Source: Bacteroidales bacterium
GTDB lineage: Bacteria; Bacteroidota; Bacteroidia; Bacteroidales; JAIOZK01
Length of the DNA stretch: 64,000 nt
NCBI GenBank assembly: GCA_021740625.1
Contig: JAIOZK010000002.1
Coordinates: 251,186 to 315,185 of the forward strand
Direction: 5' to 3'
Numbering within the stretch: the first letter of the stretch is position 1; every line of letters begins with the position of its first letter. Below, piece by piece: positions 27,325-36,476 of the stretch. Made by a program: the position numbers and the translations under genes. Below the pieces are notes generated by a model that was not told the DNA's origin, ran no database searches, and saw nothing but the letters and a program-made list of their open reading frames with translations.

Positions 27325-27952
27325 TTTGCTTCTTCTGCTTCCCCTGACTGTTTCTGCACAGGACAGCACAAAGCTTTTTAGTTCTGTTACCTTTACAGCC
27401 GATCTGGGAGCTGCCTCCATACAGTTTTTTGATGAGCAGAGGACTTCCTATGCTTTTGCTGTTGATATGCAAATTCGTAAAAATTATTTTGTTGGAATGA
27501 TAGGAGGATGGCAGCAGGTGAAAAAAGCGGGTGATTTCTTTAATTATCGTTCCAGTGGCATTTTTTTAAAATCTGATTTCAAATACGATTTCCTTAAAAA
27601 GAAGGATTCGGATAAAACCAGCATCGCGTACATAAGCGGGCGATTGTCTTATTCCCGCTTCAATCAAAGCATTGAGGATGTGGTGCTCAGAAATACCTAT
27701 TGGGGCAAGGAAACATTTGATCTGCAAAAACAGAAATTGAATGCTTTATGGCTGGAAATTGGTGGAGGTATACGCGCAGATATGTTCCACAACTTTATGC
27801 TGGGCTGGAATCTTCATATAAGGGTGATGGCTTTAAAACCGGATTACTACCTGATACCGCCCAAATATATACCCGGTTTTGGCAGTGGCGAAGAAACTGT
27901 TGTTTTTGGATTTGAATATACTTTGTCTTACCGCATCCCTTTGGCACAATAG
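27293..27952 (+). CDS. DUF6048 family outer-membrane beta-barrel protein
   Basis: This is a predicted small outer-membrane barrel of the DUF6048 family, 219 residues, with signal peptide LKYTFSLLLLLPLTVSAQ. Alternating hydrophobic and aromatic strands follow (ADLGAASIQFFD, NYFVGMIGGWQQV, SSGIFLKSDFKYDF, LWLEIGGGIRADM). It ends in a terminal strand with an aromatic near the end, GFEYTLSYRIPLAQ. It overlaps the DUF6452 gene by 32 bases, suggesting coupled translation and a joint role. ATG codons at 27293 and 27296 are both possible. The rRNA methyltransferase gene that I recall following this pair in relatives is not present here. Confidence 0.8.
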   Translation: MMRKILKYTFSLLLLLPLTVSAQDSTKLFSSVTFTADLGAASIQFFDEQRTSYAFAVDMQIRKNYFVGMIGGWQQVKKAGDFFNYRSSGIFLKSDFKYDFLKKKDSDKTSIAYISGRLSYSRFNQSIEDVVLRNTYWGKETFDLQKQKLNALWLEIGGGIRADMFHNFMLGWNLHIRVMALKPDYYLIPPKYIPGFGSGEETVVFGFEYTLSYRIPLAQ

Positions 27953-28011
27953 CAGATTCTTATTATCTTTAATGCGTTATGCGGTTAGCGTGTAAATAAT
28001 TGTAAATCAAA

Positions 28012-28037
28012 TCACACTTAGCGGAGCCGAAGTGTGA
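28012..28037. repeat. Inverted repeat upstream of mscS
   Basis: TCACACTT and AAGTGTGA form a perfect eight-pair stem around a ten-base GC-rich loop. There is no T-run, so it is not a terminator. It lies over the most upstream possible mscS start and makes that start unlikely. Confidence 0.4.
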
Positions 28038-28141
28038 TGGCCGAGTCTTTGACTCCGATAAGTCTGACTGTTAGTCTGTTGCATAATCAAACCGCAGAAT
28101 ATGTTACCTTAGTACAAATGATGATCAAAACGCATACAAAT

Positions 28142-29251
28142 ATGGATGAAATCACTGAGTTTTTAAAATCAGGCGACTGGTATATCAGCCTGATCCTGCT
28201 TGCAGCATCGGTATTTGCTGCATTTCTTTTGAGGATCATTGCCATGTTTGTGATCCGGAAGATTTCCAAAATATCCCACTACGAGAATTTATATACCTAC
28301 TCATTGATGTTCAGGGCATCGGGAACACTTTTTCTGATGCTGGTTCTGTTTTTTATTGTTTCTCCCTTTCTGAACTTTCCTGCCGGGCTCATGGGAATCT
28401 TCAGACAGGCCTGGACCATCCTGTTGATCGTTGATATTGCATGGCTCATGATCAGGATGGTAAGGACCATTAAGCTGCTGTTGCTACAGCGATATGATAT
28501 TAAGGCCACTGATAATCTACGGGCGCGCAAGGTATACACACAGTTCCGGATACTTGAACAAATTCTGGTGGTGATCATCATTCTCATTGCCCTTGCGGTG
28601 GCCCTGATGACCTTTGACAAAGTGCGGGAGATTGGTGTGAGTATCCTGGCTTCGGCCGGACTGGCAGGTATTGTGCTTGGGTTTGCCGCGCAGAAAAGCC
28701 TGGCCAATGTGATTGCCGGGATACAAATCGCCATATCACAACCCCTGCGCCTGGATGATGTGGTTGTGGTGGAAGGGGAATGGGGCAGGGTAGAGGAGAT
28801 CACCCTGACCTATGTGGTCATCAACATCTGGGACGAGCGGCGTCTGGTCCTGCCCATTACCTATTTTGTTGAAAATCATTTTCAGAACTGGACCCGTTCC
28901 TCCTCCAGAATATTGGGCACTGTTTATTTACATGTAGACTATAAATTTCCGGTGGAAGAATTGCGTAAGGAATTGAAAAGGATTGTACAAAACACAGAAT
29001 TATGGGACGGACGTGTAAACAATATACAGGTAACGGGAAGCAATGAAAAAACCATGGAAGTGCGGGCGCTGGTCAGTGCTTCCGATTCATCCAAAGCCTG
29101 GGATCTCCGGGTGCTGGTTAGAGAAAAACTCATCGAATTTATCAGGAAGCAATATCCGGATTTCTTGCCACAAAGCAGGCTCATCCTGAACGAAAAGCAG
29201 AAAAACAAAAAAGCATCCCCCGAAAAACCGGAGGATGCCCCAAATTATTAA
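28142..29251 (+). CDS. MscS family mechanosensitive channel
   Basis: This is a predicted inner-membrane tension-gated channel that releases solutes on osmotic downshift. It has about five hydrophobic segments before the conserved pore helix and beta domain. The core motif GLAGIVLGFAAQKSLANVIA is followed by GIQIAISQPLRLDDVVVV and WDERRLVLPITYFVENHFQN, which define the MscS domain. A C-terminal charged tail (NEKQKNKKASPEKP) follows. The ATG at 28142 (MDEITEFLK) gives a natural amphipathic start; ATG codons at 28118 and 28034 are alternatives, the last inside a hairpin. Its last codons contain the terminator of the convergent gdhA gene. Confidence 0.85.
   Translation: MDEITEFLKSGDWYISLILLAASVFAAFLLRIIAMFVIRKISKISHYENLYTYSLMFRASGTLFLMLVLFFIVSPFLNFPAGLMGIFRQAWTILLIVDIAWLMIRMVRTIKLLLLQRYDIKATDNLRARKVYTQFRILEQILVVIIILIALAVALMTFDKVREIGVSILASAGLAGIVLGFAAQKSLANVIAGIQIAISQPLRLDDVVVVEGEWGRVEEITLTYVVINIWDERRLVLPITYFVENHFQNWTRSSSRILGTVYLHVDYKFPVEELRKELKRIVQNTELWDGRVNNIQVTGSNEKTMEVRALVSASDSSKAWDLRVLVREKLIEFIRKQYPDFLPQSRLILNEKQKNKKASPEKPEDAPNY
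29201..29238 (-). terminator. Rho-independent terminator of gdhA, inside the mscS coding end
   Basis: Read on the minus strand, GCATCC-T-CCG pairs with CGG-G-GGATGC (ten pairs including one T-G) around GTTTTT. It is then followed by TTTTTTGTTTTT. The hairpin lies entirely within the last codons of mscS, about 28 bases beyond the gdhA stop. On the plus strand there is no comparable T-run. Confidence 0.75.
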
Positions 29252-29268
29252 TTATTAATTATTAATTA
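29245..29268. repeat. 7-bp tandem repeat (TTATTAA)3 spanning two convergent stop codons
   Basis: Three exact TTATTAA units plus TTA fill the gap between mscS and gdhA. The TAA stop of mscS (29249-29251) and the TAA stop of gdhA (minus strand, 29266-29268) are both built from the repeat. Confidence 0.75.
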
Positions 29269-30606
29269 AATAATCCCTTCATCCAGCATGGCATTTGCCA
29301 CCTTCAGGAATCCTGCAACATTGGCTCCTTTCACATAGTTGATATAGCCATCTTCGTCTGTTCCGTGTTTTACGCAGGTATCGTGTATGTCGATCATGAT
29401 CTGATGCAATCTTCTGTCGACTTCTTCCCTGGGCCAGTTAAGTTTCATGGAGTTTTGCGACATTTCGAGGCCAGATGTTGCAACGCCACCGGCATTTACA
29501 GCTTTGCCGGGCCCGAACAGGATCTTGTTTTCCTGGAAGATCTCAACGGCTTCTGGTGTACAGGGCATATTTGCTCCTTCAGCCACGAAGCTAACTCCGT
29601 TTTTCACCAGTGAAGCTGCATCTTCTTTGTTCAGCTCATTTTGTGTTGCGCAGGGCAATGCTACATCGCATTTCACTTCCCACGGACGTTTCCCCTGATA
29701 AAACTTGGCTTCCGGGAATTCGTAAGAATAGGGTTTTACGATGTCTTCGTTGGAAGCTCTTAGCTCAAGCATAAAGTCGATCTTATCTCCCGAGATACCA
29801 TCCGGGTCGTAAATATAACCGTCAGGACCAGAGATGGTAACAACTTTAGCGCCTAGTTCAGTGGCTTTCTGAGCTGCACCCCAGGCAACATTGCCAAAGC
29901 CTGAAATGGCTACCAGTTTTCCTTCCAGTGATTCACCCTTGGTTTTGAGCATTTCCTTGGCGAAGTAAACCGTTCCAAATCCTGTAGCTTCAGGACGGAT
30001 GAGGCTTCCGCCCCAGTTGATGCCTTTTCCCGTAAGCACGCCAGTATGCTCACGCGCAAGTTTTTTGTATGTACCGTAGAGATATCCAATCTCTTTACCG
30101 CCTACACCGATATCCCCGGCTGGTACATCTGTGTCGGGACCAATGGCATGCCAAAGCTCCAGCATGAACGACTGGCAGAAACGCATGATCTCAGTATCGG
30201 ATTTTCCTTTCGGATCGAAATCGGATCCGCCTTTGCCACCTCCCATAGGAAGGGTTGTCAGGCTGTTTTTGAAGATTTGCTCAAATCCGAGAAACTTCAG
30301 GATACTCAGGTTAACACTTGGGTGGAAACGCAAACCGCCTTTGTAAGGTCCGATTGCGTTGTTGAACTGTACACGGTAACCAATATTTACGTGTACTTTA
30401 CCATTGTCATCAATCCACGGTATTTTAAAAGTGAAAACCCGGTCGGGTTCGATAATTCTTTCCACAATACCGGCGGCTTCGAAATGCGGATTTTCGTTCA
30501 CCACGTCTTCAATTGATTCCAGAACCTCATGAACAGCCTGCAAATATTCAGTTTCCCCAGGATGTTTCTTCTCAAGGCCGATCATAATTTTTTCAATATC
30601 CATCAC
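29266..30606 (-). CDS. gdhA: NADP-specific glutamate dehydrogenase
   Basis: This enzyme makes glutamate from 2-oxoglutarate and ammonia with NADPH. The 446-residue protein is the hexameric bacterial type. It shows YKGGLRFHPSVN, the substrate-binding lysine region LPMGGGKGGSDFDPKGKS, VPAGDIGVGGKEIGY, and the Rossmann motif ISGFGNVAWGAAQKA. It ends with GPGKAVNAGGVATSGLEMSQN and a typical AFLKVANAMLDEGII. It has a strong promoter with a small inverted repeat at the predicted transcription start, and a terminator that lies inside the neighbouring mscS gene. Confidence 0.96.
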   Translation of the reverse strand: MMDIEKIMIGLEKKHPGETEYLQAVHEVLESIEDVVNENPHFEAAGIVERIIEPDRVFTFKIPWIDDNGKVHVNIGYRVQFNNAIGPYKGGLRFHPSVNLSILKFLGFEQIFKNSLTTLPMGGGKGGSDFDPKGKSDTEIMRFCQSFMLELWHAIGPDTDVPAGDIGVGGKEIGYLYGTYKKLAREHTGVLTGKGINWGGSLIRPEATGFGTVYFAKEMLKTKGESLEGKLVAISGFGNVAWGAAQKATELGAKVVTISGPDGYIYDPDGISGDKIDFMLELRASNEDIVKPYSYEFPEAKFYQGKRPWEVKCDVALPCATQNELNKEDAASLVKNGVSFVAEGANMPCTPEAVEIFQENKILFGPGKAVNAGGVATSGLEMSQNSMKLNWPREEVDRRLHQIMIDIHDTCVKHGTDEDGYINYVKGANVAGFLKVANAMLDEGII

Positions 30607-30657
30607 TACTAGATTTAAAAGGTTTATAAATGAAAATATTTTTGTTAATAATTAACA

Positions 30658-30675
30658 CTGTTAAAGAATTAACAG
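30658..30675. promoter_or_regulatory. Inverted repeat at the gdhA transcription start, possible operator
   Basis: CTGTTAA-AGAA-TTAACAG forms a perfect seven-base inverted repeat covering the predicted gdhA start of transcription near 30671. Its place just after the -7 box would suit a repressor site, but no regulator is identified. Confidence 0.4.
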
Positions 30676-30677
30676 CA

Positions 30678-30708
30678 CAAAATTACATCTATTTAGGTGA
30701 TTAGCAAA
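30678..30708 (-). promoter_or_regulatory. Bacteroidetes-type promoter of gdhA
   Basis: On the minus strand, TTTG (30708-30705), 19 bases and TAATTTTG (30685-30678) match the consensus exactly in sequence and spacing. The leader to the ATG at 30606 is about 65 bases. Confidence 0.7.
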
Positions 30709-30739
30709 CAAAAAACGGAATATTTTATGAACTAAATTT

Positions 30740-30870
30740 CGAATATCGAACACCCAATGTCGAATTTCGAAGTTGGGGGTTACCTCCTGTTCGACATTCG
30801 TTATTTAGTATTGGATATTCGACATTCAAATATCCAATATCCAATATCCAACATTCAATAATCAATGAGT
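30740..30870. repeat. Intergenic repeat region with inverted TTCGACATT motifs and a 7-bp array
   Basis: The 372-base gap between gdhA and the YwqK-like gene holds several AATGTCGAA / TTCGACATT motifs in opposite orientations. These are followed at 30831-30851 by three exact TATCCAA units and then degenerate CATTCAA and TAATCAA units to 30865. No open frame or promoter with both boxes is seen in the stretch from 30709 to 30978. Confidence 0.6.
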
Positions 30871-30978
30871 ACTCACGCCCGAAATTGGATATTGCATTTG
30901 TGCATTTTAGGTGTTGACAATTTGCCTGTACAATTAAAAAAAATCAAAACCGGATTGCCGCCGACTGCCACATGCCGG

Positions 30979-31635
30979 CTACTCCCCGCTGCTGCCAACC
31001 ACCTCACCTTCCTCATATTCCAATTTCTCAACGACATTCCCCTCCGGATCATACAGGATCTCACGGCCATGTTTCTCATTATTTTTATAAGTTGTAACAG
31101 CTTTCAGGCTGCCATCGGGGTAAAATGCTTTTTGTACGCCATCACCCATATCGTAATTGCCAACACCCACGATAATTCCCATATTATCCTTGTAAAGCCA
31201 GCGGCCGTGATATTTACCCTTTACAAAGCTACCTTCGATCATCGGTCTGCCGTTTTTATACCACTTTTTATATGCTCCATGCAAGGTGTCATTTACATAA
31301 TGTTGAAGCTCTTCTCTGTTTCCATTTTCATAATAAGCTGTGGAAGGACCGTTCAACATATCATTCCGGTAGCTTTCCTCGAGCTGCTTTTCCCCATTCT
31401 CATACCACCTGGCGGATTTTCCTTCAAGCGAACCATGCTCATAAGTAGACAACATGAACACTTGCCCGTTTTCATACCACCATTTGGCTTCACCATGGAT
31501 CACATCATCCTGGTATGGGATTTCTGATTTCTTGTTACCGTTTTCATAATGATCGGTTTCAGTCCTTTTGCAGGAAGCTGTTGCAACAATAAGGATGATC
31601 AGAAAAAAGTAATTAGTTGAAGAATTCAAACGCAT
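30979..31635 (-). CDS. YwqK/MORN_2 repeat lipoprotein
   Basis: This is a predicted outer-membrane-anchored lipoprotein (218 residues) with lipobox IVATASC near residue 22. About eight MORN_2-type repeats follow, recognisable as WYENG, YYENG or WYKNG followed about ten residues later by a Gly. Homologues are often labelled YwqK-family antitoxin, but in Bacteroidetes they are numerous exported proteins of unknown role, so an antitoxin function is not inferred here. Its start overlaps the end of the LysM-PBP gene by 23 bases, so the two are co-translated and may work together at the cell envelope. Confidence 0.8.
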   Translation of the reverse strand: MRLNSSTNYFFLIILIVATASCKRTETDHYENGNKKSEIPYQDDVIHGEAKWWYENGQVFMLSTYEHGSLEGKSARWYENGEKQLEESYRNDMLNGPSTAYYENGNREELQHYVNDTLHGAYKKWYKNGRPMIEGSFVKGKYHGRWLYKDNMGIIVGVGNYDMGDGVQKAFYPDGSLKAVTTYKNNEKHGREILYDPEGNVVEKLEYEEGEVVGSSGE

Positions 31636-34174
31636 TTCTTTCTCTTTTCGTTTTGTAAGGCTTCTGGTTCAAAAAATGATAATTGGGTTGTTTTACCATG
31701 CGATAGTTCCGGTAATTGTAAATGTTCCAGTAGGCATTTTCATGTCCGCCTTTCCGGGTATTCCTGAAAACATATTTCCCGCGGATCATTTGCGGGGAAA
31801 AATAGGGCAGGCAATCTTTGAAATCCGTTCCGAAATTCATCAGGGCCGATAAAAAATACATGCCAATGTCGAAACCCTGAAAAGCAAAGTAGTCGGGTTC
31901 GGTATGGAATCTTTGCCTGAACTTTTTGATGAAGCAGGAAGTTATTTCCTGATCATAATCCACAAAACCCGGGGCAAGTACGTGCAGGTCCAGGTTGAGG
32001 TAGAGTTCCGGTTCGAATTCGGCAAAATCATCCCAGTTGGGCAGCCCGAAAAGATGGATGTCAAAAGTATCCCGTAAAACATTCAGATTGACCAGGATGT
32101 CCAGCATCTGGCTTTTGTCCTCTGTAAGGGCGATGATCACATTATCCCTGACCACGGAAGCATTGTTGATGATGCCTTGTGCACTGTCTGTTTTATAGAT
32201 TACTTCCGTGATGCGGTTTGGAATGATGGTGGAATCGCTGATCAGGGTGTCGAACACATCCCTGGGATAAAGCATGTTTTCCACTTTCAGGGAGGCAAGC
32301 AATTCGAATTCTTCATCTTCCTCTTTTGCATCATCCAGTTGTTCAAAAACATCCTGTGAGCGTTCCACCAGGATATTCTGCAGGGCATGGTTGGGAACGG
32401 TATAAGCCCAGGGGATATATTCACTGAATGCTGCAAAGAACTCATTCACCTCATCCTGGTAGCGGTATTCATTGTCCCTTACCAGGATGATCTTGGCATC
32501 GGGGTATTTTTGCAAAACAAAATCCACCACCTGTTCGATCTGCTTTTCCATAGAGGGCTGGACTTTAAAAGCGAAGGGATTGTTTTCAACCAGCTCTGGC
32601 GTGTTGGTAAACGGATTGACGATGTTGATCTGGTACAATTTGGCAAAACGCGCAACGATCCCGAAATTTTGTCTGAAAAGGGGACCGATGATCAGGTCCA
32701 TGTCCCGGAGTTCAGGCTTTTTCAGTATCTGGTAGGTTGCGTCTGCATCTGTGCCAACGTCATAAACGTAAAGCTCTGTTTTCAAACCCTGCTGTATGAG
32801 GGTATCCATGGCTATCTTCAGTCCTTCATAAAACTGGATGAAACGGAATGGGGCGGGCAATACATCTTTGTTTTCTTCCATGAGCTGATCCCACTGGAGA
32901 CTGTCAGCCTCCTCCAGGTAAAAAGGGAGCATGAGGGCAATTTTGTAAGTATGATCGAGATTTTCCTGCCTGTTTGCATAGCACAGCAGACTGTCCTGCT
33001 CAGGCAACTCTTCGATCCGGATGATCTCCAGTTGTTTGCTTGTATCTTTCTTGGCGATGGGCATTTTTTCATATTGAACAGGGATCCTGACGATCTGTCC
33101 ACGATAAGCTTTTCTTTTGATCTCGGGGTTGATCTCCTGCAAATCCGAAACCTGCACGCCATACTTTTTGGCGATCTTATGCAGTTTTTCTTTTCGTTCT
33201 TCTACTTTGTGAATGATGTACTTTTTGTTTTCTTTGGATACAGGGATGTTGATAATCTGCCCGATCCTGAGATCTTCTTTGAGGCCTTTGTTGAATAACA
33301 TCAAACTGTCGAGGCTTACCTTATAAGTTCTCGCGATCCTGTATAAAGTTTCCCCCTTTTTTACTTCATGTTTTACAAAGCCATCTTCTACGGTCTTTTG
33401 TTCTGTAGTGCTTTCTTCCTGTAGAATTTCTTCTTCATGTTTTCCGGGTATCCTGATGATCTGCCCGATGGCAATATCGGGTGTAAGTCCGGGATTGATC
33501 TCCCTGATATCCCCGAGGCTTACTTCGTAAAGTTTGGAGATACGATAAAGTGTCTGGCCTTTCTGAACCACATGTTTGGTATATTCCGTATCTTCAGGGA
33601 TGTTTAATGGAAGTATCTTTTCTTTCGGAACAGTGGTATCTTGGCTGACTGCCTCTTTACGTCCGGGCCTGACTAGCTCACTCCTCCCGGTTTTGGGCAC
33701 AGGTTCTTGCGAAATTTCTTTGCTGACATTTACGGGTACTTTAACGTACTCCCCATCTTTCAGGGGTTCTCGTAGATCGGGATTGGCACTTTTGATCAGC
33801 CTGGGATCGATCACATAGATATATCCTACATCTTTGAATGTTTCCCCGGCTCTTGAAATGTGATAGAAAAAGTCGAATTTACCATCGCTCAATGGTTCAA
33901 ATCCTTCCGGTTCAAATGATCTGAAAGGGATCTTCAGTTCCTGTCCGATGCTCAGTTCTTTACTTGCATCAGGATTGTTTTCCCTGATATCGTTCAGGCT
34001 GGTGCTGTATGCCCGGGCAATGGAGTAAAGGGTCTGGCCTTTATCTACTTTGTGGATATAGTAATCCTGTCCGTTGATTTTTTCAATGCGATCCGATCTC
34101 TCGATTTCAATACCTTGCGGAAACAGTTGTGCCGCCGACAATAGCAGAAGAAGTACTGTGCAGTAATATTTCAC
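31613..34174 (-). CDS. LysM-repeat protein fused to a type 1 periplasmic binding domain
   Basis: This exported protein (853 residues) has a signal peptide (TVLLLLLSAAQLFPQ) and then a string of four or five LysM domains. Motifs of the type HKVDKGQTLYSIARAYSTSL, HVVQKGQTLYRISKLYEVSL and HEVKKGETLYRIARTYKVSL occur between residues 40 and 370. A receptor-type ligand-binding fold starts at YKIALMLPFYL near residue 412. LysM binds peptidoglycan; the second part resembles LpoA or amino-acid ABC binding proteins. No ABC permease is adjacent. The protein may sense or activate cell-wall synthesis in the periplasm; this is inference. It overlaps the YwqK-like lipoprotein gene by 23 bases. Confidence 0.85.
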   Translation of the reverse strand: MKYYCTVLLLLLSAAQLFPQGIEIERSDRIEKINGQDYYIHKVDKGQTLYSIARAYSTSLNDIRENNPDASKELSIGQELKIPFRSFEPEGFEPLSDGKFDFFYHISRAGETFKDVGYIYVIDPRLIKSANPDLREPLKDGEYVKVPVNVSKEISQEPVPKTGRSELVRPGRKEAVSQDTTVPKEKILPLNIPEDTEYTKHVVQKGQTLYRISKLYEVSLGDIREINPGLTPDIAIGQIIRIPGKHEEEILQEESTTEQKTVEDGFVKHEVKKGETLYRIARTYKVSLDSLMLFNKGLKEDLRIGQIINIPVSKENKKYIIHKVEERKEKLHKIAKKYGVQVSDLQEINPEIKRKAYRGQIVRIPVQYEKMPIAKKDTSKQLEIIRIEELPEQDSLLCYANRQENLDHTYKIALMLPFYLEEADSLQWDQLMEENKDVLPAPFRFIQFYEGLKIAMDTLIQQGLKTELYVYDVGTDADATYQILKKPELRDMDLIIGPLFRQNFGIVARFAKLYQINIVNPFTNTPELVENNPFAFKVQPSMEKQIEQVVDFVLQKYPDAKIILVRDNEYRYQDEVNEFFAAFSEYIPWAYTVPNHALQNILVERSQDVFEQLDDAKEEDEEFELLASLKVENMLYPRDVFDTLISDSTIIPNRITEVIYKTDSAQGIINNASVVRDNVIIALTEDKSQMLDILVNLNVLRDTFDIHLFGLPNWDDFAEFEPELYLNLDLHVLAPGFVDYDQEITSCFIKKFRQRFHTEPDYFAFQGFDIGMYFLSALMNFGTDFKDCLPYFSPQMIRGKYVFRNTRKGGHENAYWNIYNYRNYRMVKQPNYHFLNQKPYKTKRERNAFEFFN

Positions 34175-34246
34175 CCTAACAGAATTTATGATTCGGAGTA
34201 AATTTATGAAATATATTGCAAAACGTGCCGAAAGTTTATTAATTGC

Positions 34247-35776
34247 TTATTCCCATTCAATGGTTGATGGGGGCTTGGAGCTGATGTCGTAAACCACCCT
34301 GTTTACGCCTTTTACCTTGTTGATGATGTCGCTGGATATTTTGGCCAGGAATTCATAGGGTAGATGTGACCAGTCGGCCGTCATTCCATCGGTGGATCCC
34401 ACAGCCCGGAGGGCCACGACATTTTCGTAGGTCCTTTCATCGCCCATTACTCCCACCGATTGTATGGGAAGCAATATTGCTCCGGCCTGCCAGACTTTAT
34501 CGTAAAGATCATTCTTTTTTAATCCTTCAATGTACAGTTGGTCTACTTCCTGCAATATTCTTACCTTTTCGGCTGTGATGTCTCCCAGAATCCTGATGCC
34601 CAGACCCGGGCCGGGGAAAGGATGTCTTGACAAAATATCTTTCGGCATCTTGAGTGCACTACCGATCACCCTTACTTCATCCTTGAACAAGGTGCGCAGC
34701 GGTTCCACAACTTTCATTTTCATCTTGGCCGGCAATCCGCCAACATTGTGATGGGATTTGATGGTTACAGAGGGGCCGTTCACAGATACCGATTCGATCA
34801 CATCCGGGTAAATGGTGCCCTGCGCAAGCCACTTTACATCTTTAATTTTATGGGCCTCTTCATCAAATACATCGATAAATGTGCTGCCGATGATCTTTCT
34901 TTTTTTCTCGGGATCGGTGGCTTCTTTCAGGTTTCCCAGGAATCGTTCTTTGGCATCCACACCTTTCACATTCAGGCCCAGGCCTTCATATTGCTGTAAA
35001 ACTGTTTCGAATTCATTTTTACGCAGTAGACCGTTATCCACAAAGATACAATGCAGGTTCTTCCCGATTGCCCTGTGCAAAAGCATCGCTGCCACGGAAG
35101 AATCCACACCACCGGATAATCCCAGGACAACTTTATCGTTACCGAGTTGTTTTACCAGTCCGTTCACACTGTCTTCAATAAAAGAAATGGGGGTCCAACT
35201 CTGGGAGCATTTGCAAACATTGACAAGGTAGTTTTCGAGGATGAGTTTTCCTTCTACTGAATGATAAACTTCGGGGTGAAACTGCAATCCGAAAATATTG
35301 TGGTCTTTCATCCAGAAGCCCGCAACCTGCACATCTTCTGTTGAAGCAATGGGTTCATAGGTTTTTGGAAGATGGGTGATGGTATCACCGTGTGACATCC
35401 ACACCTGGCTGCCAGAAGAAACACCTTTCATCAGCGGGTTTTCGTAATTTACATAGCCTATGTTGGCCCGGCCGTATTCCCGTATGGTGGAGTGGATCAT
35501 TTCGGCGCCGTCTTCCAGGGCCAGAAGTTGAGCCCCGTAACAAACACCCAGGACCGGATAGTTCTTTTTCAGTTCCTTCAGATTTGGTCGTGGAGCGCCT
35601 TTGTCATAAACCGAAAAGGGACTGCCTGATAAAATAACACCCTTGATGTTTTCCTTTTTTTCAGGGATTTTGTTGAAGGGATGAATTTCGCAGTAAACAT
35701 TTAACTCACGTACCCTGCGTGCGATCAACTGGGTGTATTGCGAACCGAAGTCGAGAATGATAATTGTTTCTTCCAT
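34247..35776 (-). CDS. guaA: GMP synthase (glutamine-hydrolysing)
   Basis: This enzyme makes GMP from XMP, ATP and glutamine in purine synthesis. The N-terminal class I amidotransferase has [18 protein letters not shown], the nucleophile Cys in GVCYGAQ and the His-Glu pair in [10 protein letters not shown]. The ATP pyrophosphatase domain has the PP-loop [13 protein letters not shown]. The C-terminal dimerisation domain has [13 protein letters not shown] and ends in [11 protein letters not shown], as is typical. The 509 residues are full length. A TAATTTTG box (minus strand, 35781-35788) ends five bases before the ATG, so a transcript from it would be almost leaderless; another promoter may exist upstream. 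Confidence 0.97.
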   Translation of the reverse strand: MEETIIILDFGSQYTQLIARRVRELNVYCEIHPFNKIPEKKENIKGVILSGSPFSVYDKGAPRPNLKELKKNYPVLGVCYGAQLLALEDGAEMIHSTIREYGRANIGYVNYENPLMKGVSSGSQVWMSHGDTITHLPKTYEPIASTEDVQVAGFWMKDHNIFGLQFHPEVYHSVEGKLILENYLVNVCKCSQSWTPISFIEDSVNGLVKQLGNDKVVLGLSGGVDSSVAAMLLHRAIGKNLHCIFVDNGLLRKNEFETVLQQYEGLGLNVKGVDAKERFLGNLKEATDPEKKRKIIGSTFIDVFDEEAHKIKDVKWLAQGTIYPDVIESVSVNGPSVTIKSHHNVGGLPAKMKMKVVEPLRTLFKDEVRVIGSALKMPKDILSRHPFPGPGLGIRILGDITAEKVRILQEVDQLYIEGLKKNDLYDKVWQAGAILLPIQSVGVMGDERTYENVVALRAVGSTDGMTADWSHLPYEFLAKISSDIINKVKGVNRVVYDISSKPPSTIEWE

Positions 35777-35879
35777 CTTACAAAATTATTATAATTTGCT
35801 CAAAATCCGGTGGTGATGTGCGTAACTTGTGAAAACATACAATTTCTTTTTTTGCCATGGAGACCAGATTATTTATTCG

Positions 35880-35887
35880 TAATTTCG
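35880..35887 (+). promoter_or_regulatory. Probable -7 promoter element of the small membrane protein gene
   Basis: TAATTTCG differs from TAnnTTTG by one base and lies 24 bases before the ATG at 35911, the usual placement. Confidence 0.35.
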
Positions 35888-35910
35888 TAATAAGATAAAA
35901 TGAAAGAATT

Positions 35911-36378
35911 ATGGCTAAAAGAAAGAAGAAGAAGGGCAATGTATTTGCCTGGATCATTATCATACTGGCATTGGTAGTAATTGGATATTTCCTTTACCCC
36001 AGGGTATATCCCGGGATCAAAAACTTTTTTACAAAACCACCTGCAGAAGCACCATCTGATGTACATGTACTTGAAAACCATCCTTTAACAGGTTTTACGT
36101 GGGTGAGTGATCTGGACGGGGCCATGATGGAACTCAAAAGCAATGGCAGCTTTACAGTTGATTTTCCGGGAGTGGATGACAGACGTAAGATTTTCGGGCA
36201 TTTTAAAATGGACGGAGAACGCATCATTTTCGTGAACCATCCTTCCACTGCCATTTGTGTAGGCGAAGAAGGTGTTTATAAATACGAGCTAAAAGATGGA
36301 AATCTCAACTTCGAGATCATCAGCGATGGCTGCAAACACCGAAGGGAGCATATGGAGATGGGGTGGTTTAAGTTGTGA
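35911..36378 (+). CDS. Membrane-anchored hypothetical protein with a C-terminal beta domain
   Basis: The 155-residue product has a basic N-terminus (AKRKKKKG), one membrane helix (VFAWIIIILALVVIGYFLY) and a periplasmic domain of about 100 residues. The domain is rich in beta strands: GFTWVSDLDGAMMELKSNG, GHFKMDGERIIFVNH, GVYKYELKDGNLNFEI. It resembles small lipocalin-like domains and has two cysteines that could form a disulfide. I do not recognise a named family. The TGA stop lies inside a 7-bp tandem repeat. It is divergent from guaA and convergent with the phosphoesterase gene. Confidence 0.7.
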   Translation: MAKRKKKKGNVFAWIIIILALVVIGYFLYPRVYPGIKNFFTKPPAEAPSDVHVLENHPLTGFTWVSDLDGAMMELKSNGSFTVDFPGVDDRRKIFGHFKMDGERIIFVNHPSTAICVGEEGVYKYELKDGNLNFEIISDGCKHRREHMEMGWFKL

Positions 36379-36398
36379 GTGGTGAGTAGTGAGTAGTG
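36375..36398 (+). repeat. 7-bp tandem repeat (GTGAGTA)3 starting at a stop codon
   Basis: GTGAGTG, GTGAGTA and GTGAGTA are followed by a partial unit. The first unit contains the TGA stop (36376-36378) of the upstream gene. Confidence 0.7.
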
Positions 36399-36421
36399 GT
36401 TGCTGTCTTGGTCGATGGTTG

Positions 36422-36449
36422 TTAGTCATTAGTCATTAGTCATTAGTCA
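36422..36449 (+). repeat. 7-bp tandem repeat (TTAGTCA)4
   Basis: Four exact TTAGTCA units lie 24 bases after the GTGAGTA array and 27 bases before the end of the phosphoesterase gene. Confidence 0.8.
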
Positions 36450-36476
36450 TTTCCCTGTCTTCTGTTGATCCAGGAA

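Noticed and set aside
30979..31635. Calling the YwqK-like lipoprotein an antitoxin
   Set aside because: It has a lipobox and MORN_2 repeats and no toxin partner; the antitoxin label is a database habit, not supported here.
36375..36449. CRISPR array
   Set aside because: The units are 7 bp with no spacers and no cas genes nearby.
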